From the NCBI GenBank assembly GCA_902463835.1, contig CABQGZ010000250.1:1-5634 (forward strand): a stretch of 5,634 nt of DNA, in the 5' to 3' direction. The translations under genes and the position numbers were made by a program. Shown one piece after another: positions 1 to 5,634 of the stretch (within the stretch, counting starts at the first letter, position 1; each line of letters begins with the position of its first letter). The notes below the pieces were generated by a model. It was not told the DNA's origin. It did no database searches and worked only from the letters and a program-made list of their open reading frames with translations. This stretch comes from an uncultured Lachnospiraceae bacterium (lineage in GTDB: Bacteria; Bacillota; Clostridia; Lachnospirales; Lachnospiraceae).

Positions 1-3000
1 CGCAGCTGTTTGGAACCTCCACATCATTAAATTGGGTAAGACGAATCCCCCGGAAGGCGAGCTGTGTTCCTTCGCCATCTGTTTTTATGATCAGCTTCAG
101 GTTCCGAACATCACCGCCAGCCGGCAGTATGTCCCGCAGATCATACTTAAAGGATCCCACCTTCTTTCGGAAGTACATTTTCCCATATACCGACTCGTAC
201 ACCGTTTTCAGTTCGTACTGTCTTCCGTTCTCCTCCACATAGATCAGCCAGCTGGAGCCATAGGTGAGTTTGGAGATATTCACGTTAATGTACGGTGTCT
301 GTGCAAGGTCTACCGTAAAATTCTCACTTGTTGTAGTGGAAAATGCATGGGCACTGACATTCTCGTATGCGGTCTTTCCGTTAAGAAGCTCCACACTGTC
401 CAGTTTTACACCTCCCTGGTTGGAAGCATCATGCAGTACATAGAAGTCCATGCGAAGCCGGATGACACCGCCCCGATTTAAGCTGTCACGCAGATTCACC
501 GCATAGCTTCCCGGCACATCCGTCTGTACCCCCAACAAAATATCTTCCGCAAATGTTCCGTCATTGACCTTCAATGTATATGGGGTATGATTTCTTACAT
601 CGCTGACGGTAAAGCGCAAAATCGGTGTCTGATCAAGGTCGACTGTTAGATCCTCGTAATAAATACTTCCATAGGGCTGATCCGGATTTGTATTTATAAT
701 ATATCCGTTGGTATCTGCAAACGCCCAGTTGCTCTTCCATCCATCCAGCACATTGCCTTCCGTCTCATCTCGTTTCACAATATTGACCGTTTTGGCGATT
801 CTGTCACTGTTTAAACGAATCTTATCTACCGCTATCGTATCTATGCTCTTACCGGAATGGCTGTAATAGGAAACCTCCATCCGGAAAGTCCCATTCCCAC
901 CTGGGAAAGAACCCAGGGGAATTCTTGTGGGTGTCTCCATAAAGATCAGAGTTTTGTCCAGCGTATAAACCGGCATCGCCGTTCCTTCTTTGTATATCTT
1001 GGCCTCTATGGCATACTTGCCGTTCATCTCCATGGTAAGGCCAGACACCACTTCAATCTCTTTATAATCTCTCGGATCAAACTCGCCCAGAGAATATGTC
1101 CTCTCTGCCATTCCCGACATATCTTCCGGATTGGTAATAACAAGCCCTCCGGATTGATCCACTTCCCCATTGGAGGTATATGCCAATCCAGTCAGGTCGC
1201 TCTTGCCATCGTACTCCGTATCCTTTACGAACATCATACGGGAAATCGCAAAGCCTCTGTTTCTTCCCTCAGAGATCATGGTCACTGTGACATCCTGCTG
1301 CCCTGTGCCAAAGTCGCCAAGTTCAAAGCGATAACAGTACCTGTCAAAACCCTCCACCTGATCCAACAGTATCTTTTCCTGTCCCGCCACCGATACCTTC
1401 AGGGAGAACCTTCCAGATACATTCTTTGTGTACGGATAAAAATCAAAGATATGATACGTTGACAGATCCACGGAAAATGTCTTTGTAAAAGTATCCGTAT
1501 CCTCCCCTGCATACTGGGGTTTGTAAACTGCCATATATCCCTGTGGCTGCTTTGACGCCTCCTCTGGATAATCCTTAAAGCCATTGCAGTCAGAAAGTAA
1601 TGCTATCTCTCCTGAATAGTTCACAGCTTTGGCAGACCACCCCTCTATGCTGGAGCCGTCCTTGGGATTGGTATAGCCAAAGTCTTCGAGAACACCGACC
1701 TCCACATTCGAGGGCTCCACGGTAAGAACCTCCGGCACACCTGCTTCTCCATTCTCGTTCACTGCTGTTATCCGTACATAGATACGGCTGTTACTTACAT
1801 GGTTGATCTCTGCCGATTTCATTCTTGTAACCAGCCTGGTGGTGGTATCCTTGTCAAAGGCCTCGCTGATGCTTGTTTCGATGATATGATGGGACGCATT
1901 GTTTGTATCCAGTTTCAGCCTGGTGCTTACGGAATCACTGGCCTCGATACCCGCCACGGTATTGTCCCATTCTTTGGCATCTTCTCCATCGCCCATTCTC
2001 TTTACGTTCACAGACTTCGCTGCTCTTCCCTCCAGCGTATATGGAATTCCATTCCTAAGCTGTGTATCGGAAAAGGTTCCAAGAGCCTTATCATCAATGG
2101 TAACGGTATACGTTCCGCTCTTAAAATTGTCAAAGGTCAAAATCGTAGTCTCTTTTTGCTTTGCTGCATTAAAAAGTTTAAAATTCTGTTCTTCCTGATT
2201 GATCTCTCTGTCCGTTGCCGCATGATATGCAAAGATGGAAATATTGCTGTTTTCGGAATCAGCGAAGGTTGCAAAGGTGAGCGCCCCAGTGAAGATCTCC
2301 CCAATGCCATAAAGCTCCTTGGAGTGCCTCAGATAACTCATTCCACCGCCGTCAACCGTAGGATTGTCACCCATGGTTCCGGTAGGCTGCTCAAAGGGCA
2401 CATACAGCGCGTCGAGCCAGTCGGAGTGTCCTCCAAGATAACCATCCGGATATCCGTTTACCGGCAGTGTCCACAATGCAGAATTTTCTGTGGTATAGAT
2501 CAATTCCAACAGCTGGGTATCATCCGTATACTTAAGGATCGGGGTTACCAGAACAATGGATTCCACCATCTCCATAAAGGCTTCCCATCGTTCCCTTGCG
2601 CAGGCATATCCGTATCCCAGGCTCTGATAGTAGGTATATGGATGGGAATCAGCAAAATAATAGAAATAGATCCCGTTATAAATCTCCAGCGCATTTTCCA
2701 GGTAATACTTCTCATCCGTCATTTCATATAATTCCAGGTTCGCGCGGATCGCATATCCAATGGATTCCGGCTTCGGGTATTCCCGGAGGCTCGAAGACCG
2801 GGGAAAGCCCTGCTCATTGGATCGCCGGATTGCGCCTTTGGCAAGCTCTATATACTCCTCTTTTACCGTCTCATCCTCCTCTGTCTTCGCGGCGACCAGC
2901 ATAAGCTCCGCCCACATGGCTGCAGCTCCGCCGCTTCCCCCGTTCTCATAATCCATCGCCGGAGTGCAGTCAAAATTCCATTCCACTGCCTGTTCAAAAT

Positions 3001-4438
3001 TCTCTCCCCGCATCTTCTTGATCAACGGCATAAGACTTAAAAAAGCTTTCTGAACATCCTCTTCTCCCGTGACAAGTCCCAGCTCGCCGATATTCAGCAC
3101 TCTCGAATAGTACTTGAAGGCACCAATTCTGGGTTGTGAGGAATCCCAGCTGTCCTCCGGCGAGTATTTTCCGTTGCCGGAATAAGCCCGATAGAAATAC
3201 ATGTCGTCCGCATATGCTTCTTCCGGATAATACTTGTTCAACGGCATGATATAACCGTTTCCATTTTCATCCGGCGTAATCATTTTCTTTAAATACGTCA
3301 ATCCGAACTGATATGTTTCTTCATCCCCAGTTGCCTTTGCATAGCGGATCAGGCCTTTCAGAAGATCGGTAGAGCCAAAAGCCTCCGGACCGCCGTTCTG
3401 ATATCCGTAGGGTCCCCAGTCATGGTCATCTCCCGCAGGCCGTCCTCTCATATCAACAATATCCCGGATTGCGCCATAAGCCGCGTCAAGCCAGTCGGAT
3501 ACGCCCATGTTACCGTTTGCAGCAGCGATCTGTTCCACCGGAACCTGGTAGATTTTACTGTACTCTGCTCTGGCATCCCCGATCATATCATAATAGCTGT
3601 CATTCCTTCCGTCTTTCACGGAGATCCGTTCGGTTAATGTATACTCCGTATCCGCCTTCAGTTCCGCGTCTGTGGACAGAACTCCCAGCTCCATAAAACC
3701 ATTCATGTTTTCTTTTCTTCTGGCAGTCTTAAAGCATTCGCTTGTATTGTAATAATCCATAACTTCCGTATAGGTATATTGCTTTTCCGAATTGCGCTGA
3801 TCTGTCAGCTTACTCGTGATTGCAGGAAAAGCATAGGGAACCGGGGTCTGCTCTTCATCGTTGGCATGTGTCAGAACATAGCCGTATTCATAAAACGCTC
3901 CCAGATCACTTCTTAAGGTAAAAGATACCTCTGACTCGTAGATCGATACATCCCTGGGCACTGTCAGCGTAATCTCTCTTGTGATATATAAGTCATCACT
4001 GGAAGCTGTCAGTCTGGAAGTAAAGCCTTTTCCAGTAAGGAGCAGTGATTTTTCTTCCTCCGTCTCCTCCACTTTAATATCGGTTACCATCCCGTCCACA
4101 TAATTTCCGATATCGTTCTCGTTTACCGCAGCCTGGACATTAAAATACTCACCGCTCATAACAAGCTTATCATCCTCGTCCAGTTTTCCACTAGTGCCGC
4201 AAAAAATCTTTTCTTCCTTTCCCTTTTCCGTGGCGTACACACCATCGAATTTCCAGCCCTCTTCCGTCTTTTCAAAACGCCATTTCCAAATCCCCTTCAG
4301 AGCAATATAAGCTTCCTTGGCGTTCAGCCTTACCACTGGCTTAGCCTCCGAATCCTTCTTTTCGCAGCCAGTAACCGGAAGCGCACCGATCATGGCAGCG
4401 GATAAAAGAAGTGCCAGAATTCTTTTCCCTGGTTTCAT
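1..4438 (-). CDS. Giant surface lipoprotein, putative six-hairpin glycosidase-like core with C-terminal beta-sandwich modules (C-terminus beyond window)
   Basis: The frame is open without a stop for 1,479 codons from ATG at 4438 to the window edge; I read it codon by codon and saw no frameshift. The start is fixed by GGGAGGAG six bases upstream and by a lipoprotein signal (Lys/Arg, hydrophobic stretch, VTGC with Cys25), so the protein should be anchored to the outer face of the membrane. Residues about 30-285 look beta-rich. Residues about 300-720 show repeated helical hairpins (for example ANLELYEMTDEKYYLENALE) typical of (alpha/alpha)6 glycosidases and lyases, with an acidic/aromatic cluster AGDDHDWGPYGYQNGG (335-350), VEWNFDC (485-491) and DYENGGSGG (496-504). 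Residues about 830-906 resemble a fibronectin-III domain (IYVRITAVNENGEAG). From 920 onward there are tandem beta-sandwich modules. A carbohydrate-active role is inferred from fold and context. No family is recognised, catalytic residues are unproven, and a non-catalytic binding protein is possible. Confidence 0.9.
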   Translation of the reverse strand, partial: MKPGKRILALLLSAAMIGALPVTGCEKKDSEAKPVVRLNAKEAYIALKGIWKWRFEKTEEGWKFDGVYATEKGKEEKIFCGTSGKLDEDDKLVMSGEYFNVQAAVNENDIGNYVDGMVTDIKVEETEEEKSLLLTGKGFTSRLTASSDDLYITREITLTVPRDVSIYESEVSFTLRSDLGAFYEYGYVLTHANDEEQTPVPYAFPAITSKLTDQRNSEKQYTYTEVMDYYNTSECFKTARRKENMNGFMELGVLSTDAELKADTEYTLTERISVKDGRNDSYYDMIGDARAEYSKIYQVPVEQIAAANGNMGVSDWLDAAYGAIRDIVDMRGRPAGDDHDWGPYGYQNGGPEAFGSTDLLKGLIRYAKATGDEETYQFGLTYLKKMITPDENGNGYIMPLNKYYPEEAYADDMYFYRAYSGNGKYSPEDSWDSSQPRIGAFKYYSRVLNIGELGLVTGEEDVQKAFLSLMPLIKKMRGENFEQAVEWNFDCTPAMDYENGGSGGAAAMWAELMLVAAKTEEDETVKEEYIELAKGAIRRSNEQGFPRSSSLREYPKPESIGYAIRANLELYEMTDEKYYLENALEIYNGIYFYYFADSHPYTYYQSLGYGYACARERWEAFMEMVESIVLVTPILKYTDDTQLLELIYTTENSALWTLPVNGYPDGYLGGHSDWLDALYVPFEQPTGTMGDNPTVDGGGMSYLRHSKELYGIGEIFTGALTFATFADSENSNISIFAYHAATDREINQEEQNFKLFNAAKQKETTILTFDNFKSGTYTVTIDDKALGTFSDTQLRNGIPYTLEGRAAKSVNVKRMGDGEDAKEWDNTVAGIEASDSVSTRLKLDTNNASHHIIETSISEAFDKDTTTRLVTRMKSAEINHVSNSRIYVRITAVNENGEAGVPEVLTVEPSNVEVGVLEDFGYTNPKDGSSIEGWSAKAVNYSGEIALLSDCNGFKDYPEEASKQPQGYMAVYKPQYAGEDTDTFTKTFSVDLSTYHIFDFYPYTKNVSGRFSLKVSVAGQEKILLDQVEGFDRYCYRFELGDFGTGQQDVTVTMISEGRNRGFAISRMMFVKDTEYDGKSDLTGLAYTSNGEVDQSGGLVITNPEDMSGMAERTYSLGEFDPRDYKEIEVVSGLTMEMNGKYAIEAKIYKEGTAMPVYTLDKTLIFMETPTRIPLGSFPGGNGTFRMEVSYYSHSGKSIDTIAVDKIRLNSDRIAKTVNIVKRDETEGNVLDGWKSNWAFADTNGYIINTNPDQPYGSIYYEDLTVDLDQTPILRFTVSDVRNHTPYTLKVNDGTFAEDILLGVQTDVPGSYAVNLRDSLNRGGVIRLRMDFYVLHDASNQGGVKLDSVELLNGKTAYENVSAHAFSTTTSENFTVDLAQTPYINVNISKLTYGSSWLIYVEENGRQYELKTVYESVYGKMYFRKKVGSFKYDLRDILPAGGDVRNLKLIIKTDGEGTQLAFRGIRLTQFNDVEVPNSC
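2..1681 (-). repeat. Tandem C-terminal beta-sandwich modules in the giant lipoprotein (at least four)
   Basis: Residues 920-1479 hold repeated units with a shared strand motif: FSVDLST at 988, YSLGEFDP at 1115, LTVDLDQTP at 1264 and FTVDLAQTP at 1374. The first and third units also share an entry motif, EGWSAKA (GW at 933-934) and DGWKSNW (GW at 1233-1234). Each unit ends in a strand of the type AISRMMFVK, AVDKIRLNS, KLDSVELLN or AFRGIRLTQ. This entry/exit pattern resembles galactose-binding-like jelly-roll domains used as carbohydrate-binding modules. The second unit is the most diverged. Ligand is unknown. The last unit ends close to the window edge and the chain continues beyond it. Confidence 0.6.
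2279..3541 (-). other. Predicted helical-toroid core (residues ~300-720) of the giant lipoprotein
   Basis: This segment alternates amphipathic helices with loops rich in Gly, Asp, Trp and Tyr, the look of six-hairpin glycosidases and related lyases. Recognisable hairpins include TDLLKGLIRYAKATGDEETY, the YYSRVLNIGELGLVTGEEDV stretch, MWAELMLVAA with EEYIELAKGAIRRS, and RANLELYEMTDEKYY. Loops carry DDHDW (337-341), QNGG (347-350) and NFDC (488-491), which are candidate active-site loops. The octapeptide SDWLDAxY occurs at both ends (314-321 and 672-679). The fold is inferred by eye; the boundaries are approximate and the enzyme class is not determined. Confidence 0.5.
4364..4438 (-). other. 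Lipoprotein signal peptide with lipobox, Cys25
   Basis: Residues 1-25 of the giant protein start with MKPGKR, continue with a hydrophobic stretch ILALLLSAAMIGALP and end in V-T-G-C, which fits the lipobox pattern [LVI][ASTVI][GAS]C. Cys25 would be lipidated and become the first residue of the mature protein. It is followed by a short charged linker (EKKDSEAK) before the first folded region. This supports attachment to the outside of a Gram-positive membrane. Confidence 0.88.
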
Positions 4439-4444
4439 GTTAAT

Positions 4445-4452
4445 CTCCTCCC
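4445..4452 (-). promoter_or_regulatory. Ribosome binding site of the giant lipoprotein gene (GGGAGGAG)
   Basis: GGGAGGAG lies six bases before the ATG at 4438, wholly inside the 15-base gap after the regulator's TAA stop (4456-4454). It fixes the start codon. With no room for a separate promoter in the gap, it supports co-transcription of the two genes. Confidence 0.88.
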
Positions 4453-4453
4453 G

Positions 4454-5476
4454 TTAATTCTGATTTGTTTCCCTGCATTGACAAATGGATTCTCTTTCCT
4501 TCAGGTCTGCATTTAAGCAGATAATCTTACTGTGACTTCCTTCCCGGTATTGATCCGCCAGCGCTTCAAAGGCGACCTTCCCCATCTCGAATTTCGGAAT
4601 ATGCATGGTGGTAAGGGGCGGATCATATTTGACGGCCTTTGACACGTCATCAAAGCCTACCACAGAGATATCTTCCGGAATGCGAAATCCCTGTTCCTTA
4701 ATATCCTGATATACGTAATCCGCAACACTGTCGTTCACGCATACAAAAGCCGTATAGGAATTATGCTTCAGCTTGTTTCTCACCGCCTCCCGGTCAAAGG
4801 AATATACCTCATTTTTGTCCGATCCAATCACTGCTTCACATGGAAGACTGTGCTTTTTCATTGTGTAGACAAAACCCCGGTAACGTTCTTCAAAGCTCAA
4901 CGCCCAGTCCACATCACCCACAAACAGTATCTTTCTGTGTCCTTTTTGGATTACATATTCCGTCAGACTCATCATATTGGCAAAGTTATTGATCCTCACC
5001 TCATATAAAGATGACTGGGGGGAGGTCAGGTCAACAAAAACCTTTGGTATATGAATTTTTGCCAGCAGCTCCGCCACTTCATCGGAGATCTGACGAATGA
5101 CGATCAGCCCGTAGGTATTGCCGCCGGTAACCTTGCTGACCACCCCATTCATCTCGCTTTCCTCCTGGAAGGTGATAAGATTCATATTCAGCTTCTGTTC
5201 CCGGGCCCCATCCTCGATTCCTGCAATAATCCTTGTAAAAAAACTCCCCTCGTTAAGGAATTCTGCTCCTACCAGCACATATACCTCTTTTCTGTTCTTT
5301 CTTGGCATGGTATTGCGGTCAAAATACCCCATTTCAACTGCCGTGGTCAGAATCTGCTTTTTCATCTCTTCGCTGACGCCATATTTGTCCGACAACGCAT
5401 AGGAAACCAACGCTCTTGACACATGCAGATGTTCTGCGATATCTTCCATTGTAACCTTCTTGTTTTTCTCGGCCAT
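4454..5476 (-). CDS. LacI/GalR-family transcription regulator
   Basis: This complete 340-residue protein is the usual length for the family. Residues about 8-28 form the N-terminal helix-turn-helix (VTMEDIAEHLHVSRALVSYAL), followed by the typical VSEEMKKQIL and EMGYF segments (residues 34-52). Residues about 64-330 form the periplasmic-binding-protein-like sensor domain, with the family landmarks AFVCVNDSVADYVY, DISVVGFDD (269-277) and the PPLTTM...MGKVAFEAL block. The start at 5476 is supported by AGGAGG five bases upstream. By family knowledge it binds DNA as a dimer and responds to a sugar or sugar derivative. By position, 15 bases ahead of the giant lipoprotein gene, it probably controls this operon, including itself. 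The hinge after the DNA-binding domain (DRNTMPRKNRKE, 53-64) lacks the common ARxL pattern. The ligand cannot be told from the sequence. Confidence 0.95.
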   Translation of the reverse strand: MAEKNKKVTMEDIAEHLHVSRALVSYALSDKYGVSEEMKKQILTTAVEMGYFDRNTMPRKNRKEVYVLVGAEFLNEGSFFTRIIAGIEDGAREQKLNMNLITFQEESEMNGVVSKVTGGNTYGLIVIRQISDEVAELLAKIHIPKVFVDLTSPQSSLYEVRINNFANMMSLTEYVIQKGHRKILFVGDVDWALSFEERYRGFVYTMKKHSLPCEAVIGSDKNEVYSFDREAVRNKLKHNSYTAFVCVNDSVADYVYQDIKEQGFRIPEDISVVGFDDVSKAVKYDPPLTTMHIPKFEMGKVAFEALADQYREGSHSKIICLNADLKERESICQCRETNQN

Positions 5477-5481
5477 AAGTC

Positions 5482-5487
5482 CCTCCT
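5482..5487 (-). promoter_or_regulatory. Ribosome binding site of the LacI-family gene (AGGAGG)
   Basis: A perfect AGGAGG sits five bases before the ATG at 5476. The next in-frame Met (residue 10) would cut into the first helix of the DNA-binding domain, so 5476 is the preferred start. Confidence 0.88.
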
Positions 5488-5527
5488 GTCCTTCAAATAT
5501 TTTTTCACATCGGCTTATCCTGTTTTT

Positions 5528-5536
5528 ATCATACCA
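5528..5536 (-). promoter_or_regulatory. Extended -10 promoter (TGGTATGAT) for the two-gene operon
   Basis: On the minus strand TGGTATGAT gives a TATGAT -10 box (5533-5528) preceded by TGn, the extended -10 form. At 17-bp spacing the -35 position reads GAGAAA (5556-5551), a poor match to TTGACA, so the promoter would depend on the TG extension or on an activator. Predicted transcription start is near 5521, giving a leader of about 45 bases. This is the only convincing promoter seen upstream of the regulator; it is predicted by eye only. Confidence 0.6.
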
Positions 5537-5560
5537 TAATACTCTCTGACTTTCTCCTGT

Positions 5561-5597
5561 AATCTTCTTACATTTTCAATAAACCTTCTTACGTTTT
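5561..5597 (-). repeat. Pair of 16-bp direct repeats, 21-bp period, upstream of the promoter
   Basis: On the plus strand AATCTTCTTACATTTT (5561-5576) and AACCTTCTTACGTTTT (5582-5597) match at 14 of 16 positions. Their starts are 21 bp apart, two helical turns, so both copies face the same side of the DNA. Relative to the predicted start near 5521 they cover about -40 to -55 and -61 to -76. That is where activators of the AraC or LytTR type commonly bind as tandem sites. The two copies are direct, not inverted, and so do not look like a LacI-family operator. Function as a binding site is inferred. Confidence 0.6.
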
Positions 5598-5610
5598 ATA
5601 TGGATAGCAT

Positions 5611-5634
5611 CAAATAAAAAAACAGGAACAAAGG
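5611..5634 (-). terminator. Possible 3' half of a terminator of an upstream gene
   Basis: Reading the minus strand inward from the edge, CCTTTGTTCCTG is followed by seven T residues (5622-5616) and then ATTTG. This is what the descending arm and T-tract of an intrinsic terminator would look like for a minus-strand gene lying beyond 5634. The other arm of the stem is outside the window, so it cannot be confirmed; it may be only an AT-rich tract. Confidence 0.25.

Larger units (their letters stand above)
5477..5634. other. Non-coding upstream region of the operon
   Basis: This 158-base AT-rich stretch carries no plausible gene on either strand. It contains the ribosome site, the extended -10, the direct repeats and a T-tract at the far edge, listed separately. 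I looked for an inverted repeat centred on CG, as expected for a LacI-family operator, and found none of convincing length. Confidence 0.75.

Noticed and set aside
1399..1584. A 61-codon minus-strand open frame
   Set aside because: It is out of frame with, and entirely inside, the giant lipoprotein gene, and its Arg/Ile-rich translation resembles no domain.
1799..2731. A 310-codon open frame on the plus strand, with similar ones at 32-481, 857-1462 and 3422-3637
   Set aside because: All share the same codon register as the minus-strand giant gene, where plus-strand stops correspond to the codons TTA, CTA and TCA. Where that gene uses these rarely, the antisense frame stays open. The translations look like random Cys/His/Ile-rich shadow protein with no domains, whereas the minus-strand translation is coherent throughout.
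5051..5419. Plus-strand open frames opposite the regulator gene (5051-5419, 5118-5402, 4763-5008)
   Set aside because: They lie wholly inside a well-recognised LacI-family gene on the other strand and have no recognisable domain.
5495..5502. Short palindrome AAATATTT between promoter and ribosome site as a possible regulator operator
   Set aside because: Eight AT-only bases in an AT-rich region are expected by chance, the flanks do not extend the symmetry, and LacI-family operators normally have a central CG.
5536..5541. TATTAT on the minus strand as an alternative -10 box
   Set aside because: It lacks both a good -35 (GATTAC at 17-bp spacing) and the TG extension, so TGGTATGAT just downstream is the better candidate.

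Overview
The window holds two genes, both on the minus strand. They are preceded by one short promoter region at the right-hand end. Moderate GC, strong AGGAGG-type ribosome sites, a Gram-positive style lipoprotein signal and a LacI-family regulator fused in transcription to a very large secreted protein suggest a gut- or rumen-type Firmicute, most likely Lachnospiraceae/Clostridia. That assignment is inferred from style and not from a marker gene.

Layout, reading right to left in the direction of transcription. Positions 5634-5477 are non-coding: a T-rich tract at the extreme edge that could be the tail of an upstream gene's terminator, a pair of 16-bp direct repeats spaced 21 bp apart, an extended -10 promoter (TGGTATGAT) and a Shine-Dalgarno site. 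Positions 5476-4454 encode a complete 340-residue LacI/GalR-type transcription regulator. After 15 bases containing GGGAGGAG, positions 4438-1 encode a giant lipoprotein. At least 1,479 residues are visible and the reading frame is still open at the left edge, so its C-terminus is missing.

The large protein has a lipobox (Cys25), an N-terminal beta-rich region, a helical core of about 400 residues that looks like an (alpha/alpha)6 six-hairpin glycosidase-type toroid, a fibronectin-III-like stretch, and a tail of at least four beta-sandwich modules of the kind that bind carbohydrate. I do not recognise its exact family. The likely picture is a cell-surface polysaccharide-acting or polysaccharide-binding protein made from a two-gene operon with its own sugar-responsive regulator. 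The direct repeats beside a promoter lacking a good -35 hint at a second regulator, an activator, that is not encoded here.

The long open frames on the plus strand are shadows of these two genes and are not annotated. No RNA genes, mobile elements or CRISPR arrays are visible.
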